Below are positions 1 to 5,017 of a DNA stretch of 5,017 nt, in pieces (the stretch's first letter is position 1; each line of letters opens with the position of its first letter). The DNA is taken from NCBI GenBank assembly GCA_964480735.1, contig CAYZQS010000150.1, positions 1 to 5,017 on the forward strand, read 5' to 3'. A program made the translations under genes and the position numbers. The notes beneath the pieces were generated by a model. The model ran no database searches. It was not told the DNA's origin and saw nothing but the letters and a program-made list of their open reading frames with translations. This DNA comes from UBA5972 sp964480735. GTDB taxonomy: Bacteria; Pseudomonadota; Alphaproteobacteria; Rhodobacterales; Rhodobacteraceae.

Positions 1-54
1 GCCGTCGAGCAACCAGGGGGCAGTCAGTTCATCGACGCGCAACCCTGCGATAAA
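1..54 (-). pseudogene. IS630-family transposase fragment (internal piece, cut by the window edge)
   Basis: Read on the minus strand, these bases encode FIAGLRVDELTAPWLLDG with no stop. This resembles the segment of IS630-family DDE transposases that has a TF(I/L)A(A/G)LR..(R/E)(I/L).AP...(D/E)GP pattern and lies upstream of the second catalytic aspartate block. The frame runs off the left edge, so the C-terminal half may continue outside the window. On the N-terminal side the similarity stops at about base 54: upstream codons come from the palindrome at 51-97 and do not give the expected Thr residues before Phe. No minus-strand frame from 98 to 236 looks like the missing N-terminal half. I infer a disrupted or decayed insertion sequence. 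The match is short and made from memory of the family, so the call is moderate. Confidence 0.6.
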
Positions 55-97
55 GCGCAATCCGAAAACCGGTGCCCACTTTTCGGATTGCGCTTTA
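51..97. repeat. Perfect palindromic repeat, 18-bp arms with 11-nt loop
   Basis: Bases 51-68 and 80-97 are exact reverse complements and flank an 11-base centre (69-79, ccggtgcccac). The core, GAAAACCGGT followed by CCACTTTTC, matches what I know as a dispersed intergenic palindrome of Rhizobiales and Rhodobacterales. Its readthrough gives the spurious peptide SENRCPLFGLRF in plus frame 1 here. The symmetry and the abrupt end of transposase similarity at its left edge suggest a mobile or recombining repeat rather than a gene part. It lacks a T-run on either side, so it is a poor intrinsic terminator, although a hairpin of this strength could still stop or stabilise transcripts. Confidence 0.75.
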
Positions 98-99
98 GA

Positions 100-133
100 A
101 CTCCGGAACTCTGGATGTCCAGAAGTACGGAGT
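100..133. repeat. Imperfect hairpin next to the palindrome
   Basis: The outer arms actccg (100-105) and cggagt (128-133) are exact reverse complements. Inside them, tctgga (110-115) pairs with tccaga (118-123), with a small internal loop and a bulge between the two stems. The element begins three bases after the 51-97 palindrome, so the two form a tandem of secondary structures. The rest of the gene-free stretch (134-205) holds a short A-tract at 152-157 and nothing else that I recognise. Confidence 0.45.
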
Positions 134-205
134 CCCAGACGTCCGGTATTCCAAAAAATTCGACTGGTTTTTCCTCAAACAGATATATTGACTGTCAACC
201 GGCGA

Positions 206-235
206 CCAATTGCCAGCGATGCCGCTGTCAATTGG
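206..235 (-). terminator. Putative 3'-end hairpin after the hydroxylase gene
   Basis: Bases 206-218 and 223-235 form 13-bp arms with a single mismatch (213/228) around a 4-base loop. In the minus-strand transcript the hairpin begins one base after the hydroxylase stop codon (239-237). No U-run follows directly; the first T-rich stretch on that strand is about 50 bases further on (around 152-157). It is therefore a plausible RNA 3'-end stabiliser or weak terminator for the operon rather than a textbook intrinsic terminator. Confidence 0.45.
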
Positions 236-236
236 G

Positions 237-962
237 TTAAGTGCGCGCGGCGCGAACGACTTCCTGTTCGCTTATTCCATAGTAAGAAGCAAACCGCGAC
301 CGGGCGGACAACAGGCGCGCATCGTTGGGCTTCAAACCGAGGGTCGTCAGAAACTGTATCCGGCCTTTTTGCTTCAGCTTTGCCTGATCAATCGCGGTGC
401 CCATCAACTTGTCTATTACAATTCCACCGGGGTTCACGTGGTAAGATTTGGTAAAATCACGAAAATGATGCGCGCCGTGCAGGCGGGTGACGTGCCTCTC
501 AATGGCAAATTTCTTCACGTTGGTGTGGGCAGTCATATGAAACCATTCATAAAAAATAAACGTCGTCACCCCACCGATAAAGGTGATCGACAGGGCCCCG
601 GCAAACGGCTGGGCAAATCCGATCAGGGTCAAAGCGCCCCAAAACAGCGCCAGATTTACAATTGCCATCGGAATGGCAAACCAGACCGGCACAAACAATA
701 ATTCGCGGTTGTCCGGAAAATCATGGTGGCCATAGTGGACCCGGTACAGCACATCAAACCAGAACTGGCTTTTTGGCGCCGGCCAGTGAAACAGATAGCG
801 GTGGATGGAGTATTCGTTCAGCATCTGCGCCAGCAGGCCGACGGGTGCCAGCCACAGCAAATACCAGTCTTCGCCAATGATGATCACCGCCCAGGCAAAC
901 AGCGAAAACACCAAAAGCAATTGCAGCGACAGGTGGGAAAACATCAGTTTCAGGCGCGCCAT
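237..962 (-). CDS. Fatty acid hydroxylase / sterol desaturase superfamily membrane protein
   Basis: This 241-aa integral membrane protein carries the histidine clusters of the di-iron fatty acid hydroxylase superfamily: HX4H at H54-H59 (HRYLFH), HXXHH at H76-H80 (HYGHH), HX3H at H142-H146 (HMTAH) and HXXHH at H162-H166 (HGAHH), with H157 and H175 nearby. Hydrophobic segments lie near residues 11-30, 33-49, 88-114 and 120-138. The EYxxHRxLFH motif followed by HxxHHxFP resembles fatty acid 2-hydroxylase (FA2H/Scs7) more than sterol C5-desaturases, which suggests O2-dependent hydroxylation of a lipid or other hydrophobic substrate at the inner membrane. The exact substrate is unknown. I chose the ATG at 962 because it lies one base after the DppC-type permease stop, with GGGCGG about 4 nt upstream. 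A start at 1025 would add 21 residues inside the permease gene. The gene is last in the operon and probably translationally coupled. Confidence 0.88.
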   Translation of the reverse strand: MARLKLMFSHLSLQLLLVFSLFAWAVIIIGEDWYLLWLAPVGLLAQMLNEYSIHRYLFHWPAPKSQFWFDVLYRVHYGHHDFPDNRELLFVPVWFAIPMAIVNLALFWGALTLIGFAQPFAGALSITFIGGVTTFIFYEWFHMTAHTNVKKFAIERHVTRLHGAHHFRDFTKSYHVNPGGIVIDKLMGTAIDQAKLKQKGRIQFLTTLGLKPNDARLLSARSRFASYYGISEQEVVRAART

Positions 963-963
963 G

Positions 964-1884
964 TTACCGCCCACGAATCCGCGGGTCCAGCGCGTCGCGC
1001 AACCCGTCACCCATATAGTTGACACTCAGCACCGTCAGCGAAATCGCCAGACCCGGATAAATCACCCGCTCTGGTGACAGGGTCATAAAGTTGGTGCTGT
1101 CAAACAGCAGGCGGCCCCAGGTGGGAAAATCAGACGGAAAGCCAAGGCCCAAAAATGACAAGGCGCTTTCGGTGATGATGGCGTTGGCAATGCCAAGGGT
1201 GGCCGACACCATGATCGGCGACATCACATTGGGCAGGATGTGGCGCAGGATCATGCGGTAGGGCGGCGTGCCGATGCTGCGGGCGGCCAAAACGAACTCC
1301 TGTTCTTTCAGGGCCAGCACATCGCCACGCACAATGCGGGCGGTGTTCATCCAGCTGGTGATGCCGATCGCGGTGACGATCAGGATAAAAATACCGGTTT
1401 CAGGGCCGAAAATATTGCGCAGGCTGTCGCGAAACAACATCACCATCACCAGCAGTAACGGCAAAAGCGGCAGGGCCAGAAACAGATCGGTAAAGCGCAT
1501 CAAAATCCCGTCGATGCGTTTGAAATACCCGGCCAGAACGCCGATCAATGTGCCCAAAAACAATGCCAGGGACATGGCAACCAGTCCCACGCTCAACGAC
1601 ACCCGCCCACCGGCCAACACTTGCGCAAACGCATCCCGTCCCAACTGATCCGTGCCCATCGGATGGGCCAGACTTGGCCCCTGATTTTTGGCCCGAATGT
1701 CGATAAAATTGGCGTCCAGCGTCCAAAATGTCGGCCCAAAAAACACCAGCAGGGTCACCAGTAAAAAGAACCACATGCCCAAAACCGCGCCGCGGTGGGT
1801 CTTGAACTGGTCCCAAACATCGGCCCACTGGGACCGGGGCGGGCGTCGTTTTTCAACGAAGTCTGTGGCTGTTGCGTCAGTCAT
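964..1884 (-). CDS. ABC transporter permease, DppC/OppC type
   Basis: This 306-aa inner-membrane permease pairs with the DppB-type protein encoded upstream to form the channel of a peptide-type importer. The N-terminal tail is cytoplasmic and a first membrane helix spans about residues 33-52. The family block HPMGTDQLGRDAFAQVLAGG is at 74-93. Further helices follow, and the EAA-type ATPase-contact loop is at about 195-226, containing AARSIGTPPYRMILRHILPN. The C-terminus GDGLRDALDPRIRGR is typical of DppC. Length is normal. I chose the ATG at 1884, which overlaps the preceding permease stop by 8 nt (ATGACTGA) and has GAGGAT (1890-1895) 5 nt upstream. The alternative start at 1926 would add 14 residues read out of frame through the previous gene and lacks family support. 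Transported substrate cannot be told from this sequence. Confidence 0.93.
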   Translation of the reverse strand: MTDATATDFVEKRRPPRSQWADVWDQFKTHRGAVLGMWFFLLVTLLVFFGPTFWTLDANFIDIRAKNQGPSLAHPMGTDQLGRDAFAQVLAGGRVSLSVGLVAMSLALFLGTLIGVLAGYFKRIDGILMRFTDLFLALPLLPLLLVMVMLFRDSLRNIFGPETGIFILIVTAIGITSWMNTARIVRGDVLALKEQEFVLAARSIGTPPYRMILRHILPNVMSPIMVSATLGIANAIITESALSFLGLGFPSDFPTWGRLLFDSTNFMTLSPERVIYPGLAISLTVLSVNYMGDGLRDALDPRIRGR

Positions 1885-2902
1885 AGCGGATCCTCGGGTC
1901 CAGAATGCCATACAGGATGTCGGCAATAAGGTTGAAGAAAACGATCAGGATGGCAAAGATAAATGTCAGGGTTTGCACCAGCGGAATGTCAGCACCCTGA
2001 ATCCCGATGATCAGCAGCTGCCCAAGGCCGTTTACCTTAAACACCTGCTCGGTAATAATTGCCCCGCCAAACACCTGTGGAATGCCAAGCGCGATCACCG
2101 TGACCACCGGAATAAGCGAGTTTCGCAGCACGTGGATCAACAGCACGACGTTTTCTTTCATGCCCTTGGCGCGGGCGGTGCGCACGTAATCCTGGTTGAG
2201 GTTGTCAAGCATACTGGCGCGCATGAACCGGCTGATTTGGGCTGCGTTAAACAGCGCCAGAACGAACACCGGCATCACCAACTGGCGGACCTGAAAGCCA
2301 AAACTGGCCAGATCGGTCACTTTGTGGGTGGTGTCATAAATCGACGGGAACCAGAAAAAACTGTCGGTCGGCACAATGGTGGAGAATATCACGATCAGCA
2401 AAACACCGGTGAAAAATGTCGGCACTGAAAAACCGACCATGGAAATAAATGTACCCGCCTGATCAAACCAGCTGTACTGGCGGTAAGCGGAATAAACCCC
2501 AATCGGAATGGCGATGATGACGCCAACCACGTAAGACATGCCCACGACCCATAATGTCTGTGGCATACGCTCGACTATCAGATCAACAACCGGGCTGCGC
2601 GTGGCCCAGCTGGTCACCCGCAGGCGGTCGCCGTCACCGATGGTGACGTTGAACCACTGCTCAAACACATTCAGCGGCTCGTTAACAAAAAACTGCACCA
2701 GCCATCTGAAATAGCGAATATGGATCGGTTGGCCCAAGCCCAAAGACTCGCGTATCCGCTCGCGCACTTCCGGTGGAATTGTCAGGGGCAGGTTGCCTGT
2801 GGGATCATTTGGTGCAAGATCCAGTAATAAAAAGATAATCAGGCTGATGAACAACAGCGTGGGGATGGTAAACAGCACACGGCGGATTGTGTAGTTCAGC
2901 AT
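1877..2902 (-). CDS. ABC transporter permease, DppB/OppB type
   Basis: This 341-aa inner-membrane permease opens with the family's N-terminal helix (MLNYTIRRVLFTIPTLLFIS, residues 1-20, hydrophobic to about 29). A roughly 85-residue periplasmic stretch follows, then helices near 114-139, 150-177, 206-222, 262-285 and 310-334. The EAA loop, which docks on the ATPase, is at about 238-265 (DYVRTARAKGMKENVVLLIHVLRNSLIP region). The C-terminal LDPRIRYD is characteristic. It is slightly longer than the shortest DppB proteins because of the first periplasmic segment, which includes an insert around residues 72-105; related permeases vary in this region. The start at 2902 has AGGGGC upstream. It lies 110 nt downstream of the binding-protein gene, behind two stem-loops, and overlaps the DppC-type gene by 8 nt. 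Confidence 0.93.
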   Translation of the reverse strand: MLNYTIRRVLFTIPTLLFISLIIFLLLDLAPNDPTGNLPLTIPPEVRERIRESLGLGQPIHIRYFRWLVQFFVNEPLNVFEQWFNVTIGDGDRLRVTSWATRSPVVDLIVERMPQTLWVVGMSYVVGVIIAIPIGVYSAYRQYSWFDQAGTFISMVGFSVPTFFTGVLLIVIFSTIVPTDSFFWFPSIYDTTHKVTDLASFGFQVRQLVMPVFVLALFNAAQISRFMRASMLDNLNQDYVRTARAKGMKENVVLLIHVLRNSLIPVVTVIALGIPQVFGGAIITEQVFKVNGLGQLLIIGIQGADIPLVQTLTFIFAILIVFFNLIADILYGILDPRIRYD

Positions 2903-2931
2903 TGGCAGCGCCCCTGTTGCTTGGCCGAATA

Positions 2932-2962
2932 TCGCAGGCCGGACAATCTGTCCGACCTGCGA
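2932..2962 (-). promoter_or_regulatory. Stem-loop B in the binding protein-permease gap
   Basis: Bases 2932-2945 and 2949-2962 form 14-bp arms around a 3-base loop. One position (2939/2955) is C against A if read as plus-strand RNA, but becomes a G-U pair in minus-strand RNA, so the stem is complete only in the direction in which the operon is transcribed. It lies 29 nt upstream of the permease start codon, near its ribosome-binding region. A role in mRNA processing, stability or lowered permease translation is inferred. Confidence 0.6.
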
Positions 2963-2971
2963 AAGTTATCG

Positions 2972-2999
2972 GCCGCCCCGGCGCTCAGGCCGGGGCGGC
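2972..2999 (-). promoter_or_regulatory. GC-rich stem-loop A after the binding-protein gene
   Basis: Bases 2972-2982 and 2989-2999 form a perfect 11-bp, almost entirely G/C stem with a 6-base loop. In the minus-strand transcript it starts 13 nt after the stop codon of the substrate-binding protein gene. The next bases are CGATAACTTTCG, not a U-run, so full termination is unlikely. Hairpins at this place in binding-protein operons commonly protect the upstream message and give more binding protein than permease. That role is inferred here. Confidence 0.65.
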
Positions 3000-3012
3000 G
3001 GGTTTTCAGAAC

Positions 3013-4713
3013 CTAGTTACGCGACCATTCCGCCGCATTCCAGGTTTCACTGTCCCAAACGTTCATCTTAACGCCGGCCAGTGAATTTGCATGTGCAGAC
3101 ACAGAACCACGGTGAACCAGTGGGATCATAGCGCCCGCCTGCATCAGCATATCATTCATCGACTTGGCCAAACGCGCCCGGTCGTTGATGTCTGCTGTGC
3201 CTGCCATTTCAGCAACCAATGCGTCATATGCAGGGTCGCAATAGCGTGGCATGTTGCTGCCCAACCAGTTTTTCTCTGGTGTTGGGATTTCCGCACATAC
3301 CCAGTTGCCCATATAGGTTTCAGGGTCCGTGCCGTTGAAGTTGTTGGTGTACATTTCAACGTCAGCAAACAGTTTCTGATATGTGTCAGGTGAAGACTGA
3401 TCGCCACCAAAGAACACGCCGGCCGAGATGTTTTTCAGCTCGGTTTCAACACCGATTTCAGACCACCACTGTTTGATCAGGGCTTGTGTATCCTGACGCA
3501 CGGCGTTGGTTGAAGTCTGGTAAAGGATTGACAGGCGCACGCCGTCTTTGGCGCGAACACCGTCAGAACCCATTGCCCAGCCCGCTTCGTCAAGCAGGGC
3601 GTTTGCTTTGGCGATATCTTGCACCAGGCAGCCGTCATTGGCGGTAGACGCATAGATTGCAGGTGCAGGAAGCACGTTACAGGTTGCTGTACCCGCATCA
3701 CCGTAGCCAACTTCGGCCAAAGTGTTACGGTCAATCGCCACGCTTAAAGCTTCACGGACTTTGGCGTCGGTCAGGAAGGGGTGTGGACCACCTTCGGCTG
3801 TCGAACGCTTGTCGCCCAATGCGGCGTCAGGGTTGGTCAGGTTAACCATCAACCGTTCCACACCTGTACCAAATGCCGACACCACGGTGCCTTTGCCGGC
3901 AGCAGCCATTTGCGCAAGGATTGCAGGGTCGATCTGCAGGTTCCAGGCGTAATCAAACTCGCCGGTTTCAAGCACTGAACGTGCCGCCGCTGCCGCATCA
4001 CCGCCACCCTTAAAGGTCAGAGACGCAAAATGTGGCAAATCAGCATCGCGGTAATGTTCGTTGGCAACCATCGTTACCACGTCATTGGCACGAAACTCTG
4101 AAACGGTGAACGGGCCGGTGCCAATCGGGCCAAAGTTTTCAGCCGTGCATTCCGGTGCACTTGCGCCCACGCAGTTGGCAAATTGTGCCGCCTGGATGAT
4201 CGGGCTTTGACCACCAACAAACGGGCCGTATGGGAATGGTTTTGGCTTGGAAAAAGTGACTTTGACCGTCAAATCATCCACAGCTTCCACATTGGCGACA
4301 TCGGCAAAGTTTGCCAATTGTGCACAACCACCGTCAGGCGCCATGCAATACCCAGCGGTAAATACCGCGTCGTTTGCGGTAAAGTCACTGCCATCGGACC
4401 ATTTTATCCCCGGTGTGATTTTCCAGGTGATCGACGTAAGATCCTCGGAAATGCCGCCGTTGGCGACGGTGGGAATTTCATCCACCAGCCAGGGAACCAG
4501 ACCGCCGTTTTCGTCATACCGCGCCAGAGGCTCGATAATCAGGGCAGAGGCGTCAATGTCCTTGGTACCACCGGACAGGAACGGGTTAAGAATGGAAACA
4601 GCTTGCCAGTAGATGATGTTAAGATTGCCATCATCCCCCCGGCCAGCCTGTGCTGACATCGGAGCAAGCGCCACGGCTGCGGCGGCTCCTATCAAGATTG
4701 ACTTAAACTTCAT
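3013..4713 (-). CDS. Periplasmic solute-binding protein, family 5 (peptide-type ABC importer)
   Basis: This 566-aa protein captures substrate in the periplasm and delivers it to the permease pair. A Sec signal peptide spans residues 1-23 (charged MKFK, hydrophobic core, AQA cleavage site); there is no lipobox cysteine, so it is soluble. Family 5 landmarks are the EDLTSITWKI...GIKWSDG block at 90-108, GPIGTGPF at 195-202, and the FLTDAKVREALSVAIDR segment at 313-329. The mature protein has eight cysteines in four near pairs (123/130, 181/189, 345/362, 473/492), suggesting disulfides. The start at 4713 is supported by AAGGAG (4722-4727) 8 nt upstream. The sequence resembles a roseobacter peptide-binding-protein group I recall; no specific ligand can be assigned. 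It lies between the ATPase and permease genes, and the strong ribosome-binding site plus the downstream hairpins fit higher expression than the permeases. Confidence 0.92.
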   Translation of the reverse strand: MKFKSILIGAAAAVALAPMSAQAGRGDDGNLNIIYWQAVSILNPFLSGGTKDIDASALIIEPLARYDENGGLVPWLVDEIPTVANGGISEDLTSITWKITPGIKWSDGSDFTANDAVFTAGYCMAPDGGCAQLANFADVANVEAVDDLTVKVTFSKPKPFPYGPFVGGQSPIIQAAQFANCVGASAPECTAENFGPIGTGPFTVSEFRANDVVTMVANEHYRDADLPHFASLTFKGGGDAAAAARSVLETGEFDYAWNLQIDPAILAQMAAAGKGTVVSAFGTGVERLMVNLTNPDAALGDKRSTAEGGPHPFLTDAKVREALSVAIDRNTLAEVGYGDAGTATCNVLPAPAIYASTANDGCLVQDIAKANALLDEAGWAMGSDGVRAKDGVRLSILYQTSTNAVRQDTQALIKQWWSEIGVETELKNISAGVFFGGDQSSPDTYQKLFADVEMYTNNFNGTDPETYMGNWVCAEIPTPEKNWLGSNMPRYCDPAYDALVAEMAGTADINDRARLAKSMNDMLMQAGAMIPLVHRGSVSAHANSLAGVKMNVWDSETWNAAEWSRN

Positions 4714-4721
4714 TGGTCTTT

Positions 4722-4727
4722 CTCCTT
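4722..4727 (-). promoter_or_regulatory. Strong ribosome-binding site of the binding-protein gene
   Basis: The minus strand reads AAGGAG, a near-complete Shine-Dalgarno sequence, 8 nt before the ATG at 4713. It is the best ribosome-binding site in the window and fixes the start codon of the binding protein. Confidence 0.8.
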
Positions 4728-4754
4728 GTTGTTGAGCTCGATTTTTCCTCTATG

Positions 4755-4771
4755 TGCGGGTTTGGCCCGCA
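4755..4771 (-). promoter_or_regulatory. Small hairpin between ATPase and binding-protein genes
   Basis: Bases 4755-4760 and 4766-4771 form a 6-bp stem with a 5-base loop. It begins immediately after the ATPase stop codon (4774-4772) in the transcript. A run of five A residues, not U residues, follows about 14 nt later, so it is not a standard terminator. It may be a weak attenuator or processing site. No convincing -35/-10 promoter is visible in the remaining bases before the binding-protein gene, which argues for readthrough from the ATPase gene. Confidence 0.4.
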
Positions 4772-5017
4772 TCAGTTGGGTTTATTAATCAGGTGGCAGG
4801 CGACATAGCGCCCGCTTTCCAGTTCCACGGTTTCAGGTTCGACTTGCTTGCAGATATCCATCACTTTGGGGCATCTGGTGCAGAAATTGCAACCTTTGGG
4901 CGGGTTTGTCGGACTGGGCACATCACCTTGCAGGATAATGCGCGAGCGCTTGGCCTCCGCTGCCGGATTTGCCTCTGGCACTGCGGACAGCAGGGCTTGG
5001 GTATAGGGATGTTGCGG
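4772..5017 (-). CDS. Oligopeptide/dipeptide ABC transporter ATPase, C-terminal part (partial)
   Basis: The last 81 residues of an OppD/DppD or OppF/DppF-type ATPase are visible; the frame is open to the window edge and the start lies outside. The piece contains HPYTQALLSAVPEANP, the hallmark of the oligopeptide_HPY C-terminal extension, followed by IILQGDVPSPTNPPKGCNFCTRCP and a downstream Cys. Cysteines fall at GC, FC, RC, IC and AC; several peptide-type ATPases carry a Cys cluster here, in some cases binding an iron-sulfur cluster. The Walker and ABC signature motifs are not in view. The TGA is at 4774-4772, 58 nt before the binding-protein start, on the same strand. The GDVPSP/NPP region fits both D- and F-type subunits, so I leave the subtype open. 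An internal GTG at 4981 is part of this frame, not a start. Confidence 0.93.
   Translation of the reverse strand, partial: PQHPYTQALLSAVPEANPAAEAKRSRIILQGDVPSPTNPPKGCNFCTRCPKVMDICKQVEPETVELESGRYVACHLINKPN

Noticed and set aside
176..198. TTGACA-like -35 box on the minus strand after the operon
   Set aside because: No acceptable -10 box occurs about 17 nt downstream, and the only gene ahead is a transposase fragment.
2..454. Long plus-strand open stretch in frame 2 through the palindrome region
   Set aside because: It crosses the palindrome, the spacer and the antisense of the hydroxylase, and shows no domain or plausible start with a ribosome-binding site.
210..701. Plus-strand open frame of 163 residues opposite the hydroxylase
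   Set aside because: It lies antisense to a gene with conserved histidine motifs, and its product is rich in Lys, Arg, Gln and Gly with no recognisable domain.
963..1025. Longer start for the hydroxylase at 1025
   Set aside because: It would add 21 hydrophilic residues read out of frame within the end of the permease gene; the ATG at 962 fits the stop-start coupling.
1885..1926. Longer start for the DppC-type permease at 1926
   Set aside because: The extra 14 residues overlap the previous gene and lack family support, while the ATG at 1884 has GAGGAT upstream and a classic short overlap.
1688..2428. Plus-strand open frame of 246 residues opposite the permease genes
   Set aside because: It is antisense to two well-supported permeases, has low-complexity His/Gln-rich composition typical of a reversed membrane-protein gene, and matches no family I know.
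2972..3006. Plus-strand intrinsic terminator (GC hairpin followed by ggtttt)
   Set aside because: No plus-strand gene leads into it, and the neighbouring stem pairs fully only in minus-strand RNA.
4183..4656. Plus-strand open frame of 157 residues opposite the binding protein
   Set aside because: It is the shadow of a strongly supported gene with signal peptide and ribosome-binding site.

Overview
The window looks like chromosomal DNA of an alphaproteobacterium, most likely a moderate-GC member of the Rhodobacterales (roseobacter-type). I infer this from the family resemblance of the substrate-binding protein and from a palindromic repeat of a type common in Rhizobiales and Rhodobacterales. 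The sequence alone does not fix the genus. All genes lie on the minus strand and are transcribed from right to left.

Region 4772-5017 holds the C-terminal end of an oligopeptide/dipeptide-type ABC transporter ATPase, cut by the window edge. A 57-58 nt gap with a small hairpin leads to a 566-aa periplasmic family 5 solute-binding protein (3013-4713). A 110-nt gap with two strong back-to-back stem-loops follows. Then come a DppB-type permease (1877-2902), a DppC-type permease (964-1884, overlapping the previous gene by 8 nt) and a 241-aa membrane fatty acid hydroxylase-superfamily protein (237-962). The hydroxylase begins one nucleotide after the DppC stop codon. Strand, spacing and overlaps indicate one operon: ATPase, binding protein, two permeases, hydroxylase. 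The first four parts make an importer for peptides or another small solute. The tightly coupled di-iron hydroxylase is the unusual partner.

The left end (1-236) is non-operonic. It holds an imperfect hairpin just after the hydroxylase stop, a hairpin-rich spacer, a perfect 18-bp-arm palindrome (51-97), and a minus-strand fragment that reads as the middle of an IS630-family transposase (1-54). The transposase similarity stops where the palindrome starts, so this is a scarred insertion site bordering the operon.

I found no tRNA, rRNA, CRISPR array, riboswitch or convincing promoter. No system that is clearly new is present. The best leads are the transporter-hydroxylase linkage, the double hairpin between binding protein and permease, and the transposon/palindrome junction.
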